The notes beneath the pieces are model-generated. The model worked only from the letters and a program-made list of their open reading frames with translations, did not search any database and was not told the origin of the DNA. Shown in pieces: positions 11,151-23,765 of a stretch of 64,000 nucleotides of DNA (position 1 is its first letter; the number at the start of each line of letters is the position of its first letter). This DNA comes from Cyclospora cayetanensis (taxonomy: Eukaryota; Apicomplexa; Conoidasida; Eucoccidiorida; Eimeriidae). The position numbers were made by a program, and so were the translations under genes. The DNA lies in NCBI RefSeq assembly GCF_002999335.1, contig NW_020312752.1, positions 124,001 through 188,000 of the forward strand. Direction: 5' to 3'.

Positions 11151-12599
11151 CCTAACTCCCCTTGTCATCTCACCGTGCTTGAGCTTTGTGATAACATTAG
11201 CACCGACTAGCCAGCTACACTTTTAATTCCACCCTCCACTGCGCAGAGATGCTGACTCCCAACCAGCTGATCCAGGCCCGGATTGGCGAGGGTCTCCTAA
11301 ATGTGGATCAAAGATGCGCGAGAACCATCGATGGGCTAGTGTACCATTGTGTGCAAGCCAACACGGCACAAGGGAAAGCGTGAACATAATCGATTGGAAT
11401 TTTACAGTCGTAAATACTGCAGAAGAGTATAGTTGGCAGCTTCTGTTAGCCTATCTGCCTCAGGTTGGCTTGCAGTGGTCATATTATGGCCAGTGCTAGG
11501 CGGGTGATGCAGGCATGCCAGAACTCACCAGCGAGCTTTGGATCCTTACCCGTATAGATACTGCTGCGAGATATTCGGATCTTTCAGGCGGCCCTTAAGA
11601 ATAGTTTAATCAATTTCTGAGCCAGTACAAAACTGGAAGGAGGGACGCATGGGCATATTTTACTGCTGACAGCGACGTAGCTCTTATCCTCATCCTCGGT
11701 GTCCGGCAGCCCAACAATAAAGCTCTTGGTCAAATTAATCCTAAGCCTTTAGTGAGCCGAAAGGCTTTGCAGAAGGCCGGGTTTATAAAATTTGTGCAGC
11801 CTCACCTGCTGACAACCTGAGCAATATAGGCCATACTTCTCTGCCTCGGGGCGTATCGCAAGTTACCAGAAGGATCGTAACAGCATCTTCACCGTGGTGT
11901 GAATTCCACCATGGCTTGGAAGGCCCTAGGCACATGCGGTTGCCCAATGTAGTACTGGAAACCGAATGAGGGATGCAGAACTGACAGACCCCCTATTTGC
12001 TTTTAAACCACACCAGGCACTTCTTAACAAGGTAACGCTTCGCGCCTTTGTCCCGGATTTTGGCACTAGTAGTACCTGAGGCATGAAATTGAAGAGCATA
12101 AGACTCATTCAAGTTCGATAAAGAACGTGAACCATTGCTGGCAAGAGCGGTTGCACTGCACAATTGTAAACTGCTAGGGCATCAGGAGGCCGTGCCGGCG
12201 AATACACCGGTGCCCTTGAGACACTTAAGTGTACGGTTATATTACATGGCGCGCCGGCGACTACGCTGGTGATGCTTTGAGGTGCTTCACTGTACGCGGT
12301 CTTACTCCAGGACGAGCCCAGGAAAGAGAAAAACTCTCGATCAATCTCATGCTTAAAAACGCTTTGTAAGGTACATCAAGGAGTGATGGCAGGTCTGCAG
12401 AGTAAGCTGAAGCTTATTTATTAGCGCAGGTATTTTTTCACGCCTTACCACACCGATTCAAGTGTGTTTTGACGTACTGGACACCGCTGCTCGGCATCGG
12501 TGGAACAATGAATAATTCAAACGATACTTTGGTGCTTTGGAGAGCATATATCATTCTAGTAGAAGGTATTATTTACAGTTACGTCCCTGGTAAGGCTTG
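11151..12599. other. Intergenic, probably more decayed retroelement
   Basis: No gene is supported. The stretch lies between the recognisable pol remnant and R2 on the minus strand. It is where the RNase H and integrase of that element would be expected, but I could not read either with confidence. Confidence 0.4.
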
Positions 12600-14860
12600 T
12601 TAGAAAGTATCACACTCTTACTGGCGCAGTGCAAATGCCACAGAAGTTCTTAAGCGGCATATTAACGTCCTTCATGCAGCTTCAGCCTTCGCTGTCCTGG
12701 TCATGCACTGAGTTTTCTCAGCAACATTGGCAAAAGAGTGGCAATAAGAGCACATTTGGAATGGAATTTTGGCAATAAGATGCAAACCAATAAAGGTTCA
12801 CAGCTTCTTGAAGGTACGAAAAGATGAAGACCACCTCTTGTTTGCTCCACTTCTTGCCAGATCTGGATCAACTCTCAGCCGAGATGGAGAATCCTAGAAA
12901 TATCGGTGGTTTATTATTCCAAGCCTTTCATGCCTTCATATGCCATTGCTCGTTCGCCATTGACTGAAGCGAACATCGTGGGTGCTTTTAAATGATTCGG
13001 TTGAATATTAGAATATCTTGCACGTAGACAGCCTTCCAGCATTCCTTGATAGGTTAGTGAAACTTTCAACTACCTTGGCATTGCATTTCAGGCGTCCTTG
13101 AAAAATTTCAAACGGCATACAGGCATACACGAGTTTGCGAGTACTTGTCCCAACGCCCTTTTTGAGCCCGTCATCATGGTGAGCAGAGTTTGTAAGAAAA
13201 AGTCTATAAAACCAAATTTCGAGTACACTTTTGCTCCATGTAACTCGTCGATAAGCCCACCGATATGAGGCATCGAAAGTTTCTGCTTCCCAGCAATCTA
13301 TTTCAGGGGCTCAGAGCGAACCGACAAGCGCCACATGGCGTTTTTTCCAGGCCGCCTGCTTAGGTTATGCTGAACGTGCTGGTCGATTCCTGCCCTATAA
13401 CTCTTTTTTCTAACAGGTTATCTGCCAGCCACTTGATCTACTCGTCATTTGTTCGCGCTTCTGATACCGCCGGAGCGTAGCTTGAGGGCTGGCCCAGAGA
13501 TCTGTTCAATACGGTGCGGTGGACAACCAGTAAGTAGCGTGGCCATTCTGCTAGCAGCTTGTCATTAGCTAGCACATCCGATAACTCTGCTTTGACAGTT
13601 GCCAGTTCCTGCTGTTTCTCGGCTGAAAGTTCAGTGTCGCTCCATGCCCGAGGCAGCTGCAAAGCCACAAAGACGAGACTCGCATGGAACAGTCTTTTCT
13701 TTCTATGCTGCTGAGACTCCCGCATGAAGACTGTGCCTTGCCTTGTTGAGGTACCGATGTTGCAGCTCTCAACGAAAAATAGACACATATTTCGTGTGGA
13801 GATCATGAGTTGCTTTTGTTTAGCACCTCCTGGCACACCAACCTCCAGAGCGCGAAGCGGTGGCCGCATAAGCCTTTCCTTGGGCCACCCACTGCATGCC
13901 TTGGATTATGACACGGCTCAGGGATCTAACATCCAAGCAATAGACCATGCGAAAAATCCAATTCTGATTTGAAGTAGCATTTCCTGCAGCAGCCTTCCCA
14001 ATCCTTGCGTTCAGCAGCCCGTCAGTGAACCTGAGTCTGAAGGAGGGCGCTAACGAGTGACCTGGCAGATTACACCTCTGCGCTGTCCCCTTGAAGAACA
14101 CATCCACTTCACATCAAACGGCAAGTATCGCTATTGATTGTCGACCTCGGACGTAAATTTGTGGAAGCGCAGAATCGACCGGGGTGGGTATACAACTGCA
14201 GTTCGAAATCCTCGAGCCCTTTTCACTGCGCTGCAGTCTGCGTGAGAGGCTTTCAGTTTCCCTGACGCGCCTCCTTTGATTGCTAAGCAGCCTACTTCCG
14301 TTGGGCCTAGTCCCGTTGTTCAGGTTCTGTGGCTTTCTGAATGCGCTTGCAGTTTCAAGGTACATTACCCAATCTCCCACAATACAAGCAGGTGTGCTGG
14401 TGTGACGTTGTATGAGGATTCTGAGAAACGCGTGTTTCTTCTGGCTTTGTCTGTTTGGCTACCTTAGACTGTAGGGTAGGGCCGGCTGACGCAGCTCCAA
14501 GATTCCTAGGTTGCAGATCCCTATTTGGCGGCTCCCTCTTTTCCTTCAGTGGCGCAAGTGTTGCCCTTGTGTGCTCCTGAAACCTCAAACAGCGCATCAC
14601 GTGTGAAAGCTCCACTGGTCGGTTTGTTGGATATGTAGTTGCCGTGGATGCTGAGACCACCTGGTATGACACTTTGTGTAGTTTTGCCACAAACCACTGA
14701 TAAAGCAGCAGTTCGTCTACGTTTTGGCTTTTGCGGGCCAAAGCTTCACATTTCTCGGTATGCCGATCTGTTGGTAGATTTTCGCTCTTGAGCTTTCTCA
14801 ATTTTCTGAATGCAAGCTGTTGAGCTGATTTCGGCATAAGACGAAGTCAACGAGGGTTGG
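12600..14860 (-). mobile_element. Ty3/gypsy-like retroelement remnant A (gag and reverse transcriptase parts)
   Basis: On the minus strand, gag comes first (14837-14114, opening LRKLKSENLPTDRHTEK and carrying CLYCGRLGNVP, a zinc-knuckle relic). Next is a MDVFFKGTAQRCNLPGH block (about 14100-13820) that recurs as MDLLFKETVQWCNLPVH at 55.4 kb. Then comes LLAEWP, matching the start of reverse transcriptase, where other copies read LPAGRPPHH-like sequence. At 13270-13080 GLIDELHGAKVYSKF matches the RT motif before the catalytic region. Frames shift and stop repeatedly, so nothing intact remains. No flanking LTR pair was delimited. Confidence 0.65.
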
Positions 14861-15789
14861 AATTCCTGAACTGTGGCAACCTCTGCAGCCAGACCACTTC
14901 TCCTGCGTGAGTAGAGTCACTAATTGACCTGCATTCTCCCCTAATTAAGCGTGCCGCAAGGGAAAGTCGTTTCTATTTATAACGAGAATACACGCGAGGC
15001 GCGTCTCCAACGCGCTGATCAAATCTTCGCATACTTGCCCAGACATGCGGCCGCAATACATTCCTTGTATGCATAAACTTATCGAGGCATCTTTAAACCT
15101 TTTTTCAGCTAAGTACAGTGATGTTCTACGAGCAGTGGAGTTATTGCGTCCTTATTACATGCAGGCCCGCCTCTCCTGCCCCAAGTGGCGTTGTACCACC
15201 GTCTACATCCATCGTCAGAGACTTTTCATTCCAGCGCCTACAAAAGTTGCTTTCCGAATTGTCTTCCGGTTTTACGGTCGCCATACAAATGTTCTAGGAA
15301 AGCTTGAAATCCCTCTACATCCTGAACCAGTGGTCGACCGGGAACGGCTGCATGCGGTGCTACCAGCTCTCACAATTTGTCTAAAAGTATCCGTAGAGGG
15401 ACACTTTACCCTAAACTCACTGCACACTTGATAAAATATTACGTAGTAATTTCCAAACGCGCTCACTCATTCCCCTTGCCCTCTCAACGATCCCACAGGA
15501 GGGAAGAAGACAGTTTAGGTGCGTCACAGCTAGCTGCACATAGCACTCCACGAATGCCGACACTACACTGCACCTTCATGTGTCAAACTAAGATGATTCT
15601 GCAATAAGCAAGAGATACGGCCGGACAGCCAATAATTTATCAGTTCCCTATTTTTTAGCTAAATATGACTAGAGTAGTATAAAGTAAATGTGACTGAGCT
15701 CGCTTCATAGTGGCTTCGCACCTGCTTCTTTCTTGAGGAATTTGACATGACGTTCAGCCTAAAAGCAGCGGAAATGAGCAGACATCAAG
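14861..15789. other. Intergenic; one 128-codon ORF and a weak LTR-like tail
   Basis: A plus-strand ATG frame runs from 15045 to 15431 (128 codons), with no family that I recognise. From about 15490 to 15710 an AGCTAGCTGCACATAGCACTCC word and an AT-rich tail resemble the LTR-like family. Nothing else is supported. Confidence 0.35.
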
Positions 15790-16880
15790 AAGGAGCTCGC
15801 AAACATGCTAGCTAATGACAAACTGCCAGCCGACTGGGCGCCTGCTTGCCTGCTGTAGTTCAAAGCAAACAGGGGAGTCCATCACTTCAACATCCCGAGT
15901 TCGCTTTGCAGAGCTGTATTGCGCAGCATCACATGCCCATGACCTTCCAGGTCATGGCCAAATCCACACTACAGTAGAAAAGGTGGAAAAGCTCTTCCAA
16001 TCCCTGTTATGCACCCTGCGGCAGATAAGAATGGACTGTATTGCCCAGATTGCAAGCAGCTGAGGCGCCACAGTCCCTCTAGAATCAGCCTCCTGCAAAG
16101 CCTTTCGGCTCATTACAGGCTCTGGACTGATATGAAAAAGGGCTTTTTTTGTTAGGCTGCTGGCGGTCGAGGACGGATAGCATCTACACCGCTGTTGGCT
16201 GACTCAGCAAATATGCCCATTCGCCGCCTGTTCCAGGTCTGCAATGGCTCAGAATGTCGTTTGTGTTATCCTTAAGCTCCGGGAATCTCCAAAGACCGAG
16301 CGATATGGGTAGGGATCCAAAGTTTGTTGGTGGGTTCTGGCGTGCGTTTATCACCCGCCCACGCAATTGACCACCAGACGATCGCTGCCGACCGTTCTGA
16401 AGCAGATGGACAGAGAGAACACATCAACCGCACTCTTCTGCAGTATTTCTAACTCTACGCTTGTACGAGTTCACTTGACTGTCTTGATTTTGTTCTTTGC
16501 GACGAGTGGGTATGTAGTACAGCAGTCAATTCGTCTCTGCGTTGCCCTCCGTAATTCCTGGTCTACACTGGGGCGCCCCTCCCCAATCCGCGCATAAACC
16601 TGGTCGTCCAATACCATCAATTACTTTTAGAGATAGAGGCATTATGTAAACAGCCGGCTAGTGAAAGCGAGTGCTAGTGCAAAGCCCCAGAGAGGCAAGC
16701 ACGGAATCATGCTACGCAGGGGACGGCTGAGCCTGAAGATTTGGTCTTGGCCTATAGACTTGGCCGATTTTGGGACACGTGTCAAAAAGTGCCAAGAAGA
16801 TGAAGTTTGTGGACAGGTGGTTAGGAGCAGTTGCCTTAGTAGAGCTCCGTCAAAGGTCCCTGTGGCAGACAGTTAGCTCC
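15790..16880 (+). mobile_element. Ty3/gypsy-like integrase remnant B
   Basis: Decayed integrase order is readable. A zinc-binding-like HAHDLPGHGQIHTT is followed by CIAQIASS near 16060. Then comes a core in which QICPFAACS, then WWVLACVYHPP, then LTTRRSLPTV appear. The clearest signature is EADGQREHINRTLLQYF at about 16400-16450, matching the TDGQTERVNRTL block that carries the catalytic Glu. The expected second catalytic Asp region is degenerate. Stops and shifts interrupt the frame. Confidence 0.6.
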
Positions 16881-16899
16881 AGACGTAATACAAACAAAG

Positions 16900-17200
16900 T
16901 AGAAAGTTACTGAGTGTTTCTGAGAATAGCTCCCCCCCTTTCTAGCCGGCGCTCTTCATATTCTTCGAGTTAAGAGGAGAGGGACAATCAAGCTGCGCCT
17001 AGCTGCACCTTCTAAGCCCTCCGCAAATTCACAGCCATTGCACATGGCATCAAGGGAACTCGCATACGACACTGCATCCTTTTGTATCGAGCTACAATGA
17101 TCTGAAATAAATTAGCACGATTAGGCAAAGCAATTATTTAATACCCTATAATTCTTAGTTAGATACAAGTGGTGTAAGTAAAGAGAGTATTATACCTGGG
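16900..17200 (+). repeat. LTR-like interspersed repeat, copy 2
   Basis: AGCTGCACCTTCTAAGCCC, then a CACAGCC word, GCACATGGCATC, AATAAATTAGC and an AT-rich tail with TTCTTAGTTAGATA follow the same order as the 40.0 kb copy (which has TTCTTAGTCAAATA). It begins right after the integrase remnant on the same strand, the place expected for a 3' LTR. Confidence 0.42.
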
Positions 17201-17319
17201 CCCACCACCAGCGCCTTTCCCCTTTTCTTTCGTCATCGCCCCATAGGATACTGGCAGGAGGGGAGCCAGAGGGATGGCTTACTGTGTGGCATGGGCGTTT
17301 TTGCACGCAGTGCAAGCAT

Positions 17320-17500
17320 TCTGAGCAATCATCAGCATCCAGCTGCACCGAGCACCTCCGTGTGCAGGCATCCAGCGTTTCTGCTAATGTATTGAGTTAG
17401 CTACCGATACTTTGTAGCAGAGAGAATAGGCCGGAATAAATATTCAATTCTTTTTCATTTTAAATTGAATCAAGTGTAGAGTAGAAAGCGCCAAAATGTA
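17320..17500 (+). repeat. LTR-like interspersed repeat, partial copy 3
   Basis: AGCTGCACCGAGCACCTCC, CATCCAGCG and then GGAATAAATATTCAATTC repeat the core words of the family again within 300 bases of the previous copy. This suggests tandem or nested insertion. Confidence 0.35.
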
Positions 17501-18924
17501 GCTTTGCCTGCAGGCAAACTCTGCCTTGGTACAGACAGGGGAACAGATGGGCCAGTTTCTTAGCTTTTCACGCTTAATTTCGAGCATTTTAAACGCAAAA
17601 AGTGCCCGTCCATGTTCGGACTCTCAATTGCCCTATCGGCAGGCTACTCTACATTCGGTTCCAGATGGCGGGCAGTCAAAGAAGAGCCCTCCTCGTGAAA
17701 TAGTAGTGGTGGGTTGGTCGACTTAGGTATACGAACATTCCAAAAAGGATGCCAGTCCAAATGAACATTAGAATAAAGGGCATCAACTGGCTGCAAATGA
17801 AGTGAAATGAACTTGCAGTACAAATGACAGGTGCATGACTTGGAGGGCACACTTGTGTTTGTTAATACTCTATGGTGCATTCTAGAAGATGTTTAGCCCT
17901 TATACATTTGTTTGTATTTTGCTGGGCACCAAATATATTTTAACTGGAGGTAAGCGCTTTCTGTGTTCCAGCCGTTTTGTACAAATCGGATTGAGCGCCT
18001 CTCGTGGCGAGGGAAGCCAAGAGCAGCTAAGCCTAACAGTACGGAGGCAAGAATGGCGTTTGGGGCTAGAGCACACTGCTTTTGCTTGTACAGATCAAGT
18101 AGCCCGATGGAATATTAGGGGAAAGGCCCCAGAATCAGAGTACGGGGAAAGCAGTTGTTTCTCTGCGGCGCCTCAAACAACGCCACCCGCCGTCCGGCAA
18201 TTCATGCGGCGGCGCTGCGCTGTCTTTACACCTCAGCTCTGTTCGTCATGATGCCCGTTCCCCTCGGCCTTTCACTTCTTTAACAGGAGCTCTAGAGCTC
18301 TCCAACGGAGAAGCCGACGTCGTGCCCTGCCGCCGCAATAGTTCATCACAGCAGCAAGGGTGACTGGCCATTCATCTTCTCTTTTTCTTCTCCTTGCACT
18401 GGAAAGATAGGGCATTGTCTGGTTCTGCTTCGCTGCTTCTACCCCTCATCCTCTCTCCTCGATTTTCTTCTGTGCGTCACCCGGCACGGCTGCTGCAGGC
18501 AGCAGCAGCCCTACTGCCTCTGCACGATCTTCCCTCTATTCCCATTCTTCGTTACAGTTTCCATCAATACCATCTTTGTTAGTTGCAGCAGCAGAGAGAG
18601 CCCCCAAGAGCAATTGGCCGTAGGAGGGCTTCGGTGGGCACCTGCCCTTTACCCGCCTTCAGGACCCCACACCAGCAACTCATTGAGAAGTGGCACACCA
18701 TGCCTGTGCTGTATGCGAGACCTTCTCTGCCTCCTTTGGCTGCTGTTTATTCATGCGGTTGCTGTTTGGACTCCACCTCGTGCCTTCCTCACTTGATGGC
18801 AGGCAGCGCCAGCCTGTCCACGAAGCTGACTGTTGTTGCTCTGTAGCACTAGGGTAAAGAAGGCAACAACAGGGCTTTCTGTGTGTCTACGATCCCGGCA
18901 GCAGCAGCTACGGCTGCTGCAGGA
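17501..18924. other. Upstream region of the CK1 gene
   Basis: No independent gene is supported. GC content and CT-rich tracts (for example CTTTTTCTTCTCC near 18380) rise from about 18200 towards the kinase start. This is consistent with a promoter and a long 5' leader. An ORF at 17889-18251 has no recognisable product. Confidence 0.4.
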
Positions 18925-21922
18925 ATGCCAGTGGACATGGCTGCTCCCGCTGCAGCGGCTGCTCCCACGCGGGCTGGTGTGGGTGGCATGCGCGGAGCAG
19001 CGCCCGTCTCTGCAGCAGCGGCGGAAGCAGCGGCTGCTGCAGCGGCGGCAGCAGCAGCGGCAGCTGCAGGCCCAGCTCTAGGTGCAGTTGCCGCCGTTGC
19101 AGGTGGTATCCAGCAGCCCTTTTCTCGTGTCGGCTGGAATCACCTGGCGCCACCCACGTGCGTAAATGGCGTGTACAGACTTGGCCGTAAGATTGGGAGT
19201 GGCTCCTTTGGGTGTCTGTATGAGGGGGTGGACCAGAGGGGCAGAGAAGTAGCCATAAAGCTGGAGCCCGCAAATACGAAACACCCGCAGCTGCTCTACG
19301 AGGCACGAATAATCAAGTTCTTGCAAGGCGGAGGTGAGCACCGTACGAGCCACAAGGTAGATGCTACCTGCAGCGCTACCCTGCCCAGCCTCTGATCGTT
19401 GATGCACAGGTGCCGAGTTTCTGGTGCTGATGATGATCTGCATGTGTTGCTCTTTTTTTGCGTGAAGTTCCCGTGGTGTCACGCACTCGCAGGGTGGAGC
19501 GGGTTGGTGGATGCACGTGTAGAATCTGACGCTACTGGGATGCTCCTATGCAGTGCTACGAAGTTTTCCGTACTGCCATTTTGTCGCTCGCTTTATGCAT
19601 GTGTCTTTTTGCACTGTGCACGTAATTCGTGTGGCGTGCATGTGTTACTGTCTTTGGGCTTCGTGGGGCCCATACTCGGATGCATGTTCGCCTTGCTTCT
19701 TTTCTGAAAGGTGTAGCTAGTTTGTATGACGCGCTTTTGCTGCGATCTTCAGTGGGCATTCCCGTATGCTACTGGTATGGCCTGGAGGGGGAATGGCACG
19801 TGATGGTGATGGAGCGTCTTGGTCATTCGCTGGAGTATCTTTTCAACGCATCTCAACGCGTCTTCAGTCTTCCGACCGTCCTGCAGCTCGGCATTCAGAT
19901 GGTAGCCAAAGACCCTTATTTTTGCGCATGTCCTCTCGCACTTCCTCGCCCGAATAAAAGCTTTAACAAGGCATAATAGGGGCCGTGTTACTCGCTCGCG
20001 GAGGCAGCTTGCAGCATTGTGCAGGACCCTGGAAGCGCACCTCAATACGTATCTGTTTTCTATACTTGTATATAGATAGGTCTTATCGTGCGGGTTAGTG
20101 GGACTCCCGTGTTTTCTGGGCAGCCTAATGCTTTTAATCTATTTGAGTCCCTCTGATCAATAGCCGCCTGTCCTTCCGTGCTTGGTGCATGGGATGCAGG
20201 GGAACTCGTCCGCCGGCTGGGGGAGTGCACGCAGCATAGTGTATATTTTTTTAGGCGCCTAATTAGCTGCAGCACACATAGAGGACAGATATGCCACCAC
20301 CTAATTGGACAAGATGCTGAGGGTCCCTAGCTCCCACCTCGATCTCCTAAGCTTCTCCATGGGACTTTGCCTTTTGTTTAAATCTATATCCATGGGTGAA
20401 CCATGTCGACTCTTCTATTTCCTCGCCTTCGCTTGGTATGTTGTGGCCATATTGTGCATCTTTTCCTCTGCATCCATCCATTTCTATCACCATCTGTTGC
20501 CTGTATCTGCGTTTTCAGCTGGATCGTTTGGCGTACATACACCAGAGGAACTGCATACATCGCGATGTGAAGCCAGACAACTTTCTGGTGGGACGCCATG
20601 GAGACGGTATGAGGATCTATTTAATTGATTTCGGTCTGGCGAAGAAGTACAGAGACGCCCAGGGCAAGCACATCCCTTACAAGGAAGGAAAAAACCTCAC
20701 TGGCACGGCCAGATATGCCTCGCTGGCAACGCACTTGGGTAAAGACTACCATTTAATTAAGGAATAATATGATAGTCCTCCCTCTTTTTAGTGCCTCATT
20801 ATATTTATGCCAGTGCAGGACTGCAGGGTGCATGCCTCAAAACAGGAAGGCGATAGTAGTGCTGCCCTCCTGGGTCGTCGATGCGCCAGGGTTCCTCTGC
20901 GTGGCGAACTTTTCATGAAACGACTTTTCCTAGCATATCTCCCCGCGTGCATCTAGTACTCGGACTGCTACCCAGTGGGGGAACGGGGAGCGTGAGGTTC
21001 TACATCCAGCGCTGCTGTGCGTATGCATTTTCTTCCTGTTTCGGACGAGTGCATATCCCGGCGTAGCTGGATGTCACTTCTTCAGATGGAAATTCCGTGC
21101 AGTGTATTCCATCCTTCAGGTGGCCTCATCATAACGCCGCCGTGCATTGTGATTTCTGTGACCGGCAGGCGTAGAGCAGGCGCGCCGTGACGATTTAGAA
21201 GGTTTGGGCTACGTCCTGCTATACTTCATGCGGGGATCTCTCCCCTGGCAAGGGTTGAAAGCAACTAGCAAAAGGGATAAATACTCCAAGATAACACATA
21301 CCAAAATGAGCGTTGATCTGCACGTCCTTTGCGCGGGCCTCCCGCAGTGCTTTTCCGTTTATATGACTTACTGCAGAGCCCTGCACTTCGCCGATGCACC
21401 GGACCACAGGTGAATCTCAGACGCGTCTGATGTTGCCCGTGTTTGTCGGCGCCGGTGCTTTGCAGTTGTTTGCGTGTAGGCTAGTGTGGGGAGGCGGTTT
21501 GTCTACGTATATACAGAGCCCGTGGAGAAAGTTCGTGCGATTCGCGTAGTGCTCAAGAAACATAGTGTGAAGCTCTTGTGTTGTTGTGACTCTTTGGTGC
21601 TGCCAGCTACCTCAGAGGTCTCTTCGTCGAGACGCTGCAGCAGCAGCCCAAGTTGCATTGGACTCCGTTTGACTGGATTCCAATCGTTGGATACTGCTCC
21701 TGTGTGTCGTGCAAACGGCAAGGACCCTTATCTGCTCCGCAGCAACAGGAGGAGCAGCTGCGGCATTTGGCACTCGGGACGGGCGCAGGCACTGCGGCTG
21801 CCCCCCAACGAACTGCCGGTACAAGCTGGCGCGCAGCAGCCACGCAGCAGCGAGAACCCACTGACCCCGAACAGTGGAGACCTTGGAGGCCCCAGCGCGG
21901 GAGGGCGGCACGGTGTACCTAG
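18925..21922 (+). CDS. CK1: Casein kinase 1 (Ser/Thr kinase) with poly-Ala N-terminus
   Basis: Acidophilic or phosphate-primed Ser/Thr kinase of the CK1 family. Exons: 18925-19333, 19753-19901, 20519-20738, 21169-21409 and 21607-21922, giving 444 residues with consistent phases. Residues 1-82 are an Ala-rich extension with a run of 14 Ala. The kinase follows: glycine loop IGSGSFG (90-96), VAIK Lys112, HRDVKPDN with Asp202, DFG with Asp223, the CK1 signature [18 protein letters not shown], then [15 protein letters not shown]. The fold ends PFDW near residue 360, followed by a Gln/Ala/Arg-rich tail. The first in-frame ATG after an upstream stop (18850) is 18925. An earlier frame portion from 18883 lacks ATG. 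The tail is uncertain: another plus frame stays open to 21959 and also looks codon-like. CK1 commonly acts in trafficking and cell-cycle signalling; its role here is inferred from family only. Confidence 0.95.
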
Positions 21923-23765
21923 GGTGGAGGAAACAGCAAGCAAGCGTGCAGCGCAATAGCGAACCAAACGGCAGCAGCATGACTCATTTTGTGTGCTGAT
22001 TTTCGTTGTTGCACAGAGCCGGCACAGCTCCCATTCATCCTACACATGCCCTACGTTACTCTGCTATACCCCGCAAGGATGCTAGAGGGGCAGCTAGACG
22101 GGGGCAACTGCATACGATGTCGCCTCTATGCCTTGTGGGACTTGGGTCTTCGGGGCCGTGGCGCGTGGTGTGTTTCTCACGCAGCTGCGTGTTTTTTCGT
22201 CTCATTCTGGGCATTGCGCCTCGCGTTGGAATTTTAAGCAAAACCATCTGGGTTCTCTCGTACTTCCGCAAATCACCGTACGAGCGAGTAACACGGTGTT
22301 ATGTTCTACACACGCCGCAGCACCACGCGGGGGTTGGGGGTATGCACCCCGGAGAAGTCATAGAGCAGTGCATGCTACTAGGATAAGCACATCCTACTTC
22401 AACCCTACACACGAGCACCAGTCTTCTTAGCTTCCGTATTATGTACTCCGATGGTTGGAATAGGAAACGACACACTGCAGTATGACGTAGAGAAAGATGC
22501 ATGTGCTGTGTTTTATCATCGGGAGCTGGGAGTACACAATTTGCATCGAACAAAATTCATGTTATTCATTTAGCTTTGCTGGCGAACGTTCCATCGTTGT
22601 GCGTGCATCCAGAAAGAAATATTCTTTTGATAATTTCGGCTGCAAGGGTATTAATGGCCGTTACGCTGCTTGTTGGACTGGGCTGCACTTCAGAATAGCG
22701 CAATGAAGACATGAATGCAGCGTGTAGCGGTACCTGTTATCGATGTTCACATGCCCAATGAGGCTTTGAAGTTTCTGAGCGCAAGCCTTGCCCTTGAAGG
22801 CCATAGGAAAATGATAATATACCTGGGGTATCCAAAACAGTCACGGGATGACAGAAGGGCCTCATCACTCGTGGGCAGTACGGGAAGTGCCTGCAAGAGG
22901 GTTCTGGTGCTAGCCCATGCCCACCGTTGAGTAGCACGTGCACTCGTTTTTGAGGGGTGGGCTAGAGGTGACTTTTTGTGCACTGCACTTCGCAGGAAGC
23001 TGATATGCACGAGGGCCCTTTGTCTCAGTGCATTTGAGGCCCTATACGTAAGCGTTTAAATGAGAGACGCACCTTCGTCGATAGGAGAGCACCAGCAACT
23101 CTTGCATGTGAAGCGGCACATCAAGTAAAATGACCAGACGCTCAGGGAAGGCAATATTTGCATAATTTAACTCCGTCGACCACTTTGAAGAGTAAACTGG
23201 TTACCTATACTGTGAAGCGTGTGAAACACGCCGTGATACCGCACAGGCACAATGGTCTGTTTCGTTTCAATGGAAAGCAATGTGGCGCACTGCACCATTT
23301 TATGTATAGCCCTCTGACAGAAAAAGCCATTGTGACGCTTGCATCCTTTTGTTTGCTCAAAGTTTCTTAGGCTACTATTGCTGCCCTACACCTCTCACTC
23401 TAGCCAATAATGAGTTTCCCGTGGAAGCGATTGCAAAATCCTACGTAAGTACGCTGAGAAGCTGAGTGGGAATAACACCCCATGCGAATCAAAGTACAAC
23501 AGCTGATACAGAGAAGCTACTTCCCCCTTAGGTGAAGCAACTAAAGAAAGAGAATAACTGAAAATACGAACCGCCAAATATTTGGTTATCTCCCTGCCTT
23601 CCCCTCTGCCAAATGACGATTTACTTCGTGACGTAAACCGCTGCACGGAGAGAGGACCACAACCAGTCCGACGAAAGGAAGGACGGGAGTCAAGAATGCA
23701 TAGTTGTTGCGACTGCTTTGCTTACATGTGCTGATTACCATCAGGCAGACAAATATCATCCTCCT
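21923..23765. other. Intergenic between CK1 and the SPF30-like gene
   Basis: The two genes converge here. Only short ORFs without family likeness occur, so this is probably two 3' UTRs plus spacer. I see no repeat shared with the rest of the window. Confidence 0.45.

Noticed and set aside
17889..18251. 120-codon plus-strand ORF upstream of CK1
   Set aside because: No homology, and it cannot be joined to the kinase exon by obvious splice sites; treated as leader or spacer.
18883..18924. Earlier start for CK1 at 18883
   Set aside because: The codon there is GTG in a eukaryotic nuclear gene; the first ATG after the upstream in-frame stop is 18925.
18908..19306. 132-codon minus-strand Leu/Pro-rich ORF
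   Set aside because: It is an antisense shadow of the poly-Ala CK1 exon.
22715..22943. Short overlapping ORFs between CK1 and the SPF30-like gene
   Set aside because: Open on several frames at once with no domain; expected by chance in this composition.
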